This document shows, one piece after another, positions 27,801 to 39,248 of a stretch of 64,000 bases of DNA (its first letter is position 1; each line of letters begins with the position of its first letter). The notes below the pieces were generated by a model. It saw nothing but the letters and a program-made list of their open reading frames with translations. It was not told the DNA's origin and did no database searches. The translations under genes and the position numbers were made by a program. Source of the DNA: Archegozetes longisetosus (lineage: Eukaryota > Arthropoda > Arachnida > Sarcoptiformes > Trhypochthoniidae); NCBI GenBank assembly GCA_018873245.2, contig JAEMBT020000007.1, positions 7,719,129 to 7,783,128 of the forward strand, read 5' to 3'.

Positions 27801-29360
27801 ATTTTTAATGCGATTCATGCTTCAGATTCCGACTAAACACATTTTGACACGTGTTTTTTTAATCATCACAACAAAATATAAATTTTAGAAAAACACTCAC
27901 ATTTTCTCATCTCTATTAAAACAGTTATCTTAAAACTAATACAATTAAAAATTTTCTAGTCGAATTAATTATATCAAACTGAAAAATATCGGGTAATAAG
28001 AGTTTAACAGATCAATAGGTGGAGTAATACAAGCGGCAGTTTAGCCGAAAACGGTTTAATCACAAGTCTGCATGTTCTCAACACATGCCGTTTCTGTTAT
28101 TATTGTTTGTGTTCAATGATTAAGATTTGTCTCACAAGCAAATTGAATGACATTTTTATCGGAATCACGTGCTATTCAAATGCAATCCAGAGAAATCTCA
28201 CCAATAGATTATTAATACTAATGTCTTAATATTTCATTCATTTGAAACACCAGATACAAAGTGAATGAATCACTACTTGAAAAGTTCACTGTTTTATAAA
28301 TTTATTCCTTTTTCATTCAATAGATTAAGCTTTAAATAGTAAGAATTTTTAATCTAATGAATGAAGCTTAAGACAACTATCACCAGAAACATGACTGTCA
28401 TGAGAAGAAAGTATGCGAGAAATTTACTTGATTTAACTTTTGATTAAGGATCTTGTGAGAAGTTGGAGAAAGTTGGGAAAGTTGGCAAGGTTAGAAAAGG
28501 TTAGAAAAAGTTGAAAAAAATCATTTCAAAGCCCACTTAACAAGTAACTGCTAAAAACCTGAATTGTTTCATCAAAATTCCAAATATAATTCAGTTTCTA
28601 AGTCATCGAAACACTCATATTATTCAAATGTATTCAAAACCTTGGCACTAATGTATCAAAACAATAAATAGTTTTGTAATTCATACCCTCTAACCACATG
28701 ACAATAGCTGTTGAAGAAGAACGCTTTGACTCTGTCTTGACAAATAAGTCATTGCGAAATTGTTGATAAAACTTGATTGAAGGCAATCGATTCAAATGAA
28801 AGGGACTGAAGGTTTGGCAGTTGTTGGGATTAATAGAGAGTAAATCAATGAGCATTTGTTGATCATATTCTCCAACTGGACCACAATTACCTATGACTAT
28901 ATTATTGATATAAATGGGAGTTTTAGTTAACTCAATCAGTCGTTTCCCCTGTAATCCCATATAATTCCATTTAGCGATCTTTTTAATACAAGAAGGTTTT
29001 GGACACAACAATCCGCGACCAGGTTTTCGATCAAGGCCGTCAGAACCATCTCTAGCAATAGTATCTCCTTTCCATCTTTGAAGGCAACCACAGGGCAATT
29101 GGCTAACAAAGAGAGTAACGACGAGATTGTGGTCAAATTTGAGGCCACTGTTGAGTAGACTTATTAAATGTCTCTTAAAAGCTCTTTTAAGCAAAGACTC
29201 TGCGTGACAGTCGACCAGACTGTTAGTGTCAGGTGAAAGGTTTGAAGGGTAGCATTTGGTTCCAGTGGAAAGTGCCACCACTTTCTATCATTATTATGTT
29301 CGCAAACAATAGCCGCTAATACTGTGTACTCGCTGTTCTGGTCTGGTTTTCCACTTTTAC
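24847..29360 (-). CDS. tRNA-specific adenosine deaminase 1, 5' incomplete, apparent frameshift
   Basis: ADAT1 converts adenosine-37 to inosine in tRNA-Ala. Exons seen: 28687-29360 and the final 24847-25070, joined over a 3.6-kb GT-AG intron in matching phase (a glycine codon). Motifs: KSGKPDQNSEYTVLAA near the N-terminus, STGTKC, the zinc/catalytic DCHAESLLKR, LPCGC, RKPGRG, PSCIKKIAKWN with the third zinc ligand, and a C-terminal EVITEGRKHGLTRK then YQTQWDALK, as in ADAT1. Between the KSGKP part and VVALSTGTKC the frame slips by one base near 29279-29284, where AAG-GTG is expected but a G is missing. A 23-nt GT...AG segment (29285-29307) would also restore frame. The exon opens at an AG before 29360, so a short first coding exon with the start ATG is missing; I could not find it. 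The gene could be real with an assembly error, or a recent pseudogene. Confidence 0.85.
25071..28686 (-). other. Large ADAT1 intron
   Basis: 3.6 kb, much longer than the other introns here. Only low-quality open frames were seen. It contains one copy of the hairpin repeat (27425-27476). An unrecognised nested gene cannot be excluded. Confidence 0.6.
27425..27476. repeat. Hairpin repeat family, copy 4
   Basis: Left arm gtcattgctataaagtgcta; the right part ttagggcagcactgatt pairs with the inner left arm (agtgctatctaat). The outer right arm is missing. Confidence 0.6.
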
Positions 29361-30706
29361 CTATTATTAACGATTCAATCCATAAATTGATTGAGTTCTC
29401 TCTAATTCAAACTATTGATCTTTGAGTTTACAAACTTTGGAGCGAACGCTCGACAAACTAGACATTAGTTAGAATTTAATATTAAGACAACATTGAAATA
29501 ACATTTGGTTTATAAACAACATTTGAAAGCATTGAATGCAAACTTTGAATATTTGTCTAAGACATTTTATTTAAAACATTATTAAAAATATTTGTTTAAG
29601 TAATAAGTGTTTTATATAAATATAAAACGAAGTGATTCTCAAACAAATCATTTATAATAAGGTACTTGAAATGGACTTTAATTATTGGTTCAATTTATTA
29701 ATAGTCAACTATTTTTAGAAACAAATCTTATTTATTGATAAATAATAGATAACCAAAACTGAAGCAAATATTACCCAAACTGTTAAAACAATTGTAACAC
29801 AAATCTCCGATTGAAGACATGACAAATAGAACTAAAATACAATCAATTCTCAATCTGTTAATAGAGTTATTGAATGGATATTTAGAAATAGTTGAATAAT
29901 AGTTGAGTAATAGAGACGAAGTTGTTTACAAAGATGTTTGGAATGTCATTAGAATGAGCTATAGACGAGAGGTGAAGCTAAAAGTAAGTATAGATTCTGC
30001 GCAGTATCTCAATCTTCCAATTCCGTTATACACTTTCCAAGCTGAAACTCTTCACTTTTTTCTCTTTCATTTAGTTAACAAGCATTAAAAGCAATATGAA
30101 AGGAGATAGGAGAGTTTATAAAATGAATGAGAGCCAAAAATAAGTTGGAGTTAGTTTGAATGTTAGAGTGTTTCGCAATAGAATAGAATATGTGTTTATG
30201 AAAAGTATGCATTAAAAGCTATGAAAAATATTGCATTAGTGCTGCTATTAATGTACTAATGCGTACGCACTTGAGTATGACATCCTAGCCAACTCCAGCT
30301 ATACCTAAACTGCTCTACAGCCCTATTTCCACTACTACCACACGATCCTCTCATCTATAATTATCCGATTTAATTTTAACTTCTAATTCATTTTCACTTC
30401 AGATTATCAATCATGAGTAGAGAAAGAGTTCGTTTAATTGTTAATATGTTTAGTGTATGTATTTTTCCATTTGTGTGATAAATATATTGTTATTGATTAT
30501 AAAGTTTATTCAAGTTTAATATAAACAAATCTCATCAATTAATATATATTTGAATGGAAGTCAATGTGAAGCGATCTAAAGGTTACTAATAGTTTGTGAT
30601 CGTCTAAACGCATCGCTATTTCCTATACATGACTGAGTAGTGACTTCACTTTAGTCTATTTATCATTGAAGAGACTGTCCTCAACGTCCTTACAAGTTCA
30701 ATCAAT
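29361..30706. other. Intergenic between ADAT1 and the first PPP1R3-type gene
   Basis: Should hold the missing first exon and promoter of ADAT1 (minus) and the promoter and 5' UTR of the PPP1R3-type gene (plus). No convincing exon was found. Confidence 0.5.
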
Positions 30707-31975
30707 ATGTCATCTCTTCTTGCGGTCAGTCCTATCAATCTTACCAATAATAATAATAATAAGAATTCAAATCAATCCTCTATTGATGGTTCGAGTAACA
30801 ATTCGAGTGACAACTCGAGTGACCGCTCGATCGACAGCTCGATCGGTGGCTCGAATGGCAGCCAAAATGTAATTAAGAATTTGAAACTAATAAATAGTAA
30901 AGTTAACGGACATCAAGAGAGTAGTAATGATTGTCTTTCATGTGATGAAATGCTCAATAAGTGTAGTAATTCTAATACAAGTGATAGTAATAATGGTCTA
31001 AATATGCAGAACAATCATATTGTTAGTAATAATATTGTGATTGACTCTCAAAAGAATAATCCGCTTCAAATCGATGTAAGCAATAGCGCCAATAACTTGG
31101 AAGAAGATTATAGTCAACCATCGACTCTGTCTTCATCGCCGGTCACTTCGCCGGTGGACGAGTCAATCAGACGTATAGATGAGGCATTACTCGAAGAGAA
31201 ATTTTCCAAATTAGGCTTCAATCAATTAAACCGATACGACAGTCCTATAATTCAAATCAACGGTAACGATAGCTTTGATGAAGAAGAAGATGACAGTCTA
31301 AGTCGTGCACCATTACTACGCAGTACTTCTCTAAAGACTGGCAAAACACCGCCGGGAACTCCTCATCGAAAGAAAATTGTTCGATTCGCCGATGCCTTAG
31401 GTCTAGATCTAGAATCTGTTCGACATATAATAACCGATGATTTGCCGACTGTTCCTCAGTCAGCGTTCGGGGCATTAAAACTAAACGATAGAACAGAACA
31501 ATCGACGACTCCTGCGAACTCGATTCCATGGTTTATGCAGAAGCAGCACAAAAGTATATCTCAGAGTCGACCAAACCTGCAGGTCGAGTTCATTCAACCG
31601 AGTTCTCTGCTTAACTTCTTGGACCGCGTCCGTACTAATAAGGTCTGTCTGGAGAACTGTATTGTTTCGAACAGTGCAGGAAATTTGAGCATCACTTGCG
31701 TGATCAGAGTATTAAATATTTCATTTGAAAAGTCAGTCACACTAAGATATACTACGAACGAATGGCTGACTTGGAGCGAAGCACTCGCTTCTTATATACC
31801 GAATTCATGCGATGGCTTTAGTGACAAATTTACGGTAACCTTCAGTGTTAGCGCCGGTGGCTATTACTTATCGCCTGGTCAGAGACTGTTGTTTGCGTTA
31901 CGCTACACCGCAAACACCGAGGAGTATTGGGATAACAATATGGGTCTGAACTATTCTCTCATTTATCGAGTCTAA
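30707..31975 (+). CDS. PPP1R3-type glycogen-targeting regulatory subunit of protein phosphatase 1 (copy 1)
   Basis: Intronless, 422 residues. PPP1R3 proteins tether the PP1 catalytic subunit to glycogen so that it can activate glycogen synthase and inactivate phosphorylase. The PP1-docking RVxF-type motif is KKIVRFADALG (about 222-232), followed by the family's LDLESVRHI. The C-terminal CBM21 glycogen-binding domain (about 312-422) contains VTLRYTTNEWLTW and ends in YWDNNMGLNYSLIYRV. The first 200 residues are long for the family and low in complexity: an Asn run, then a Ser/Asp/Asn stretch written by 12-bp repeats of tcgagtgacaac type. The ATG at 30707 is the first in frame; an upstream exon cannot be ruled out. 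It lies 7.3 kb before a paralogue on the same strand. Confidence 0.92.
   Translation: MSSLLAVSPINLTNNNNNKNSNQSSIDGSSNNSSDNSSDRSIDSSIGGSNGSQNVIKNLKLINSKVNGHQESSNDCLSCDEMLNKCSNSNTSDSNNGLNMQNNHIVSNNIVIDSQKNNPLQIDVSNSANNLEEDYSQPSTLSSSPVTSPVDESIRRIDEALLEEKFSKLGFNQLNRYDSPIIQINGNDSFDEEEDDSLSRAPLLRSTSLKTGKTPPGTPHRKKIVRFADALGLDLESVRHIITDDLPTVPQSAFGALKLNDRTEQSTTPANSIPWFMQKQHKSISQSRPNLQVEFIQPSSLLNFLDRVRTNKVCLENCIVSNSAGNLSITCVIRVLNISFEKSVTLRYTTNEWLTWSEALASYIPNSCDGFSDKFTVTFSVSAGGYYLSPGQRLLFALRYTANTEEYWDNNMGLNYSLIYRV
30790..30862 (+). repeat. 12-bp coding repeat (Ser/Asp/Asn) in PPP1R3-type gene
   Basis: About six successive 12-bp units of the form tcgagtgacaac encode the SSNNSSDNSSDRSIDSSIGG region. The insert accounts for part of the enlarged N-terminus relative to the second copy. 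Confidence 0.8.
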
Positions 31976-32987
31976 TGATGAGAGTTGCAAATCTTTTTAG
32001 TTGCAAGTCTTTCTTTTCAGTTCCAAGTCTATTCAGTTCGATATCTTTTCCATTTGACTAATTGGGAACTGCATGAAAACACGTAAATCAATGTAATTAA
32101 ACTTTTTGGTTTTCCTTTTTATCAACTCCCTAATTATCAAAACTTGACGTTTATTTTCAAGGCTCTCTTAATTACTCACTTTATAATTAATGATTTATAA
32201 CATTTATTCAATAATTAATTTTATGCTGATCAAAGACCAGTCTAACTTTTATGCATTTCAAATTGAAACATCTCTTACAAAAACCTTTAAATACTTAGAT
32301 TTGCATGATTTTTGTCATTTCCCAAAATACTCTAATTATTATAAAGTCTTTGATTGGATTTGGTTCAAATTGGAAAACAATTTTAGGCCAACATATTTTC
32401 AATTCTAAGGAATTGCAGAAATAATGAACGGTTTTGCCAATCAATTGTCAAAACAATCAGAAACTATATTCTTCAAGTGTTACTAAAAATAATTGCATTT
32501 AAGGCAGGTTTTGATATGAAGAGAGAAAATATAGTTTTCCAAAGGAGAAAATAATGGCAATATTCGTTGTTATTGTAACATGATTTAAAAGTGGATTTGT
32601 AAATAATTTTAGTTTTATGGATGAGATTATTCTTCAAACGAGTTTAATGAAAGGCCTTCAAAGGCATATCATTTGTGCATCATTTTTTTTGATGGCAAGT
32701 CATCGTATCTCAACTGATACTTAATGACAATTCGATCAATTATATTATGTATAAGTTTATTATAAATTATGCGAATCAATAATTAATCATTATTTTAAGA
32801 AGAAAACTAGTTTTTAGGTTGAAAATGTTTTACAAGTTTTATCTCTATTTTATCTCAATATTTTCAGAGTTTGAAAGCAATACAATTGCAATGAATGAAT
32901 GATTTTTATTAATAATTATTGTTGATTAATATATGGTTTGCATGCAATTCAAACTGAATTCCTTAGCTCTCTATGAATAAATAGTTG

Positions 32988-33051
32988 GGTCAGTGCTGTG
33001 AAGTGCTAACTCTAATATAGTAATTAGAGATAGGACTTAATAACACTGACC
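32988..33051. repeat. Hairpin repeat family, copy 5 (best preserved)
   Basis: A 64-bp near-palindrome: ggtcagtgctgtgaagtgct at the left and the inverse ending ggacttaataacactgacc at the right, with 29-bp arms and a loop of about 6 bp. Confidence 0.85.
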
Positions 33052-33380
33052 TGACCATATATGTAAATGTTTAAACTTCTCTCTATCTATCCGTGAATCA
33101 ATGTGCCATTTGTTGAGAAAAGATCGTTGAATTTTTCCAAATTATAAATTATAAATACATGGATATAAAGTTACTATTATTAGAGCTTACAATTAGATTT
33201 ATTATTATATTAATGTATTTAATTAAATCCATAGTGGAAATGAAAGTCCAATTTAATTCATCATCACTTGTATTTATTTTAATCAGTTTAGAATTGTTAT
33301 CAAATGGTGATTTATTTAATAAATTTATTGTATTTAAAATTCTCTCAATTATTTTATACTTTCATTTCAACCAATCCAAT

Positions 33381-33420
33381 CCTAACCTAATCATATCTAA
33401 CTTAACCTAACCTAACCTAT
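33381..33420. repeat. Short interstitial TTAGG-like tract
   Basis: cctaacctaa followed after 11 bp by ttaacctaacctaacctat. CCTAA/TTAGG is the telomere unit of most arthropods. The tract is too short to be a telomere and may be chance in AT-rich DNA. Confidence 0.5.
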
Positions 33421-36400
33421 TCTATTCTTTCATATCAAGCAATCCTACTCGATACCAAATAAGTTTCAGAGCAAACTATTCCTATTCAACTCTAGATTTC
33501 TATTCATTTAATCATTTGAGAGTTCATCAGCTCACACATTGTTGATATTGAGTACAAGATAACCGATTGAGTGATATCTTCTCTTAACGTATTGAAGAAT
33601 GACGAATTGTTGGTTGATTTGAATAACGTCTCGACACTATATTTATGCAAACAAGAATTATAGGAAAACAAATGCCGTCTGACTATAAATTGGGATTAGA
33701 GGTTAAGTTTATTGAGAACAAGTTTAACCCTATCTCCCAGTACTTACTATTCTAGTAAGTTTTCAACACAACCAAATAATATAGTGTAATTCTAGCCCAA
33801 TTTTAGATATGATGAGCTGATCAAGTTCAAGCACATGTAGTTTAGGGTTCATATAAGTCATTTATAACTAAATCTGTCAGATTCCAGCTTTCAGTCCAAG
33901 TTCTATAATTGTAAACAAGTTCGAGTCGCATCGCATTCAAAACAGTTCATGCATTCAGAAAACTGCTCGAAAATACAACAATTTCAACTTAAATTTTAAT
34001 CTATTCCTTTCAATAGTCCATTTGATTCTCATTAGAATTAAGCTTAAAATCACTTTTACATGCAACAAGCAAACACGAAATTTGTTATTCTTTTGTAAAT
34101 CTATTTATGTGTTCATTGAGTTGAACAAGCGTTGGGTTGGGATATTAAATGAATAATTTAGTCCTGCAGTCATGCTATTGTTAAAGTATACAAAACAGGT
34201 TTTGGATACTATGCGTCAACAAATTGTACACTTGGATACCTCTCACCAGAATCTTATTATTTTTATTGATAAAACTTTAGAGAAAACAAAGAACAATTAC
34301 TTATGTAATTTAGACAATTAAGTGATAAAAAGTTTACAATATTTACATTGAGTTTACAATTAATCAGAATCGGATAAACATTTATACTAGTGTTGAATCA
34401 GCAACAATTCATATGTTCCGCATATTTTTAGCTCAAAATCTCAAATATTAAAGGTTAAGAACTTATTTGTTTCTTCCTAACTTCACTCTTGAATTAAATA
34501 TAAAACTAAGATTAACACAAACTGTGATCAACTTTACAACTATAATATTGTTCAAGTTGATGGTAGTTTTTGCCAAATCTTCTATTATTAGACAGTGAAA
34601 ACTTGCATGACTGCAATTTTGAATAGCAGTGTTGAGAAACGGTTAACTCGAGTTATAGAGTTTTCAGATTGTTTTATCTAAAAATATAACTCTCAAGAAA
34701 TACAATAGTCTGACAAATTTTCATGCATGTTAATGTGGTTAAATTGATAGTATTTTAAAGTAGTACTAATGCTGTGGATAAGAGTAAAGCAAAATTTCGT
34801 GCATTTAAACTTTGTTCACTACTATCCATTTCTGAATTTGTGCCTCATTCTCTCCCTTGCTCTCCCTCATTCTCTCCCTTGCTCTCTTCACTCTACTCCC
34901 AGTGGGTATCAGTTGATCTTCAGATTTGAAGCTAAACTGTACTAACTCAAAAGTATGAAAGCCGGTAGAGAAATATTTCACGTGTTTGAGTCGTGTTGGA
35001 CGTTAAGATATATTTATGAGTTGTATCAGTCTTACAATCGAGACTCTTAAGCATAGCCAATACACTACAAAATACGAATGTAAACATAACTCAACTATTG
35101 ATTTATATTTAACATCCACTACAACAGACAGACCAAACAAATTCATTATTAATCTTATAGCTCTTCAGACACATAATTATAGAAAGAAATAATTAATAGT
35201 CCAATATCTTAATGAATGAGATTGGATCCATGGAATCAATCCCTGTTTTGATGCTTAATTATGAATTGCTTCAGGTGGTCTTCATCTCATTGTGCAAACA
35301 GTTTGGCTGAGGTTTTCCTAAAATTTTACATATAGATAGAATCGGCACTCATTCCAAAACGCCGAAAATGTTTACCTCGCATTGAGCCCTGAGGAAGACG
35401 AGAGCCTCGCAAGGCTTAGACCTTAGTCCCACATCGTTCTTCCCCCTCAACTGTCCTCTTCGATTCATTTTTCATTTGAGGTGAACAATTTTTGATTTTC
35501 AGATGAAAACCAAATTCAATTAGTAATACGGAATTTAATATGAAAAAATATTTCGGCTTTTAGTCCCATAAGCTGGACAATAAATCAAAAAATGAACGAC
35601 AAAGTCTAAGCCACTATGAAATGGTTAAGAAAATGAGTCGTAAATTTTACTATTACTGCAACTGATCAACAGATAAGGCAAGAATTTGAGTTAAGGTTTT
35701 CAACAGCCAGAATCTTATAAAGTGTTACAAGAAAAACATTGCTAAAGTACTTTTTGGAAATGACATTAAATTTATATCTTAGAAAAACAGTCTAAATTTA
35801 GTGATCTTTCACTTTCGTTGACATTTAGTCGACTTGATTGCATAAAACTATAATTAAGTGAATAAAAAACCCAAACACGAATTAAATTGAAATGTTTATT
35901 GCAAATAAATCAGAGTTAACAAATTAAATAAAGCCTTTTATCTGCTATTTTGTATATCTCCAAGTGACTAAAAGTCAATTTAGGAATAGTTATTGAATCT
36001 TTACTCATATTATTAATATATTTATATGGAATGCAGGAAACTAGTAAGTAGTACAGTCCACATTCGTATAGCTTTTATGGCTAATTCGCTCAATCTGCTC
36101 TGGCGACAAACTTCTTAAAGGGTCTCGTTGACATATTAACGTGAACACCACATCAAGTGCTTCATGTTTCCTACAACAAGTGTTCTAGAAGTGTCTTAAA
36201 ACTAAAGGGATCGATAGTAGGCTTGACTTAATCTACAAACGATAACTAGAGGTTCGAGTTATGGTTGATCTTCAAAGTATTGAGATGGTTTACAAACATT
36301 GACTTTTTATTGATTTGTTTATTGTTTTTTTTACTCATCGATATAACAGCTGTTCGTTCATTGAAGTAATGTATCAACAAATAAATGCATCTTCAACAAG

Positions 36401-39248
36401 GATAACATAGCATGTAAACATTAAAATTTACAAACAATAAGTAAATTAAATATATATTTGTTTTATGTAAAGAGTGTGAGTCTTCTCCAAAAGTTGATTA
36501 CTTAGAAGACTCGATGTATTTTGAAATAGTGTCAGATACAAATTAAGCTGATTTTGAGAAAAGAAAAAGTGTTAATGTTTGATGATTTAGCTTTCACAAT
36601 TGTGAGTACAGGTACAGCCTGACCTGGTTCATGGCAACTTACTAACTACGCACGAACCAGTTGCTTGTAACCGAGTCATATTGTATTTTGAAAATATGAA
36701 TAATTAGAGTTAAATTATGTGGTAAAGGATCTAAGAGGGAAAAAAGGCATACAAAGAAAGCTATTATTTATTTGAGAAAGTAGGTGTATTTATTTGAGTT
36801 AGTTTCAATCTATTTTTGAAATGTGTCTCACGTCTACAAGTATTGGTGAGAAAAGATTAGTGTTTAAATAAAACTAGATTCATAAGGGTTAAAGTATATG
36901 AAATTCCTTAAAAAGCAAAAAATATCTAATAAGATAACACATTGAATATAATGAGGCGATTGTTATTGAAATGAGTAAGGGGCTTATTGGATACCCGGAA
37001 ATACAGAACTCTAGCAAGCAGACAGAATTTTTACTCAACTATACTCGTGTCTTATAGGCATGAGCATATTCCATATGTTCAAACGCCATAATAACGCAAG
37101 AATCACTTGTCAAACGTTACGTCAAACTTGTTTTCTTTTAACAGAATCTCATTTCTAGGCATTAAGGATTGTTGACATGAATTCATGCTTGGCATCAATC
37201 AATTGGCGACTAATTTGTCAATTGTAAGGAGCAACTCTGTTCAATTTCACACATTGGGATCGTGGACAATTAATTGAACGTCTATAATCTTACAGTAAGT
37301 GTTATAAAAAGTTTAGACATTATGAATATAAATAATACAGAATTGGCGTCAAATGAAGGGTATTCGTGTTATATAACATGTCATGAATACTGATTGGTGT
37401 TCGCGCTTAACTGGCTTGAGTTTGTCTAGCAAGTATTGCGTTTCTTTCTGGTTAACGATAACATATGTATAATTAAATGATTATTTCATAAAACTCCAAT
37501 TAAGAGTTGATAATTAGAATTGAATAGATAAGAGCTGATGTTAAACTTAGCAAAATTGAATGCTTTGTCATTGGTTTCTCTTCAGATTGGGATGTTGGAA
37601 TGCATGTAATCTTATGATAAAAACGCCTGTCATTTACCAGAAGCTCGTCAACCAAAATATAGATATGATTCCCATACTTATCCTGTCCTTGAGACCAATG
37701 CTGATAAACTGAATAATAGGCAGGTCCTACGCTCAAACTTGTTTCAGCTCTTAACTCAGAACAAATTCAAATCACTATTGAATACTCCACTCCAAATGGT
37801 TTCTTTGGCTAGTCATATGATTACTGTTTTATAAAGTGAGAGGTTATTCCATTCCTATTGTTTTCAGTTGACTTTAGTTCACTTCTGATAACTTTTGTTA
37901 ACTTCTATTAACTTCTGTTAACTTCTGTTCTTTCGTTTCTTACAGTCATCCAATTATTTCTCTTAATATTTCTCACAGATACTCATTTCACTTAGAAGTC
38001 GTTCAAGTTTTTAGCGACTAAAGAACAAGATGGTTTATTGTAAGAATCAAATGAGATTGAGGTTGATTTATGGATCATCTTCACTGAAAGTCCTATTTTT
38101 TGAGTCTTAATACTGTGCTTAACAATTATACTGAAGTTATACTAAAACACCAGGCCTTGAAAGGGTCATAACTCTGAAAGTATTTTAAAATTCTGTTGGC
38201 ATTGGGCCCAATAGATTACCATTAATTCTGAACATTATTAGCATGAAATGGCATAATTGTAGAGCTATAGCATAGAGACAGTTATGTTACAGAAGTAATT
38301 TCTAGACTGAGATTGAGGTGGCTTTCATTTAGTTAGTTTTAGTGTTTCTAAAATTGACGATTCAGTCAATATTCAGTCACAACAACCACTAGTTTTATGA
38401 GAAACACTGTTATAAGCGTTTATCAGGAAATTTGAAGTTTAAAGTAAGTCTTCGAAACGTGAATGGCATTGATGTATAAAAGACGGAAAGCGGGACAAAT
38501 CATGTTTTTATCGCTTTCAATGCAGACGCAGACATACATTGAAGAGCTGAGACGCACTCACTGTACATGTGATTTGTTGTATTAATTGTTACTGTATTCG
38601 AGAAATTAGCTGATTTTGATAAAAACTACACGTTCTCTCTCTCTCCACTGTTTACTTGTCAAGAGATATATAACTGATTTCTGCCTCTTTTTAATCTTAC
38701 TTTAACTCATCAAAAGTTATTCTAACAATTCTAACTTTAGCTCAAATACCGATAACTTTAATAAGAACTGAAACTTTGCAAACTACTGAAACTTTGCAAA
38801 CTAGCTGAAACTTTTAGAAAACTGAAAGTTTGAACAACGGTCCAAACTTTCCTGAGTTGTTTTGAAAGACTCCCATATAATACTTTCTTTGAATTAGGTT
38901 TCGCTAAAAATAGTTTCGTTCGACTACTTCTTCTGCCAAATAAGAAGTTTGTATTGAATTTAAAAATAAAATAAGAATTCTCTCAAAGCTTTGCGCGACT
39001 CAGTTTGCAATTAAACTTATTTTTGATCTATTTATAGAATTGTTTCTGAGTCTGATCTCTCGGTTTGTTATCCAAAATTTGGTTGTGGGTGAATATGTTG
39101 CAAATGTCCGACTTTCAGTAGTTTCAAGTCTTTCATCAAATATTATCTACTCATCTATTGGTTAGAGTTGTTATGAGCTCAATTTAACTCTTACCGGTGT
39201 CTCAACACATCCGAATACCACAATCGGTGAACAATTCTGATCACAAAT

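Larger units (their letters stand above)
31976..39248. other. Intergenic, 7.3 kb between the two PPP1R3-type genes
   Basis: AT-rich, no supported gene. Contains a hairpin repeat copy (32988), a TTAGG-like tract (33381) and a small GC-richer patch with an inverted repeat near 35390-35420. Confidence 0.5.
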
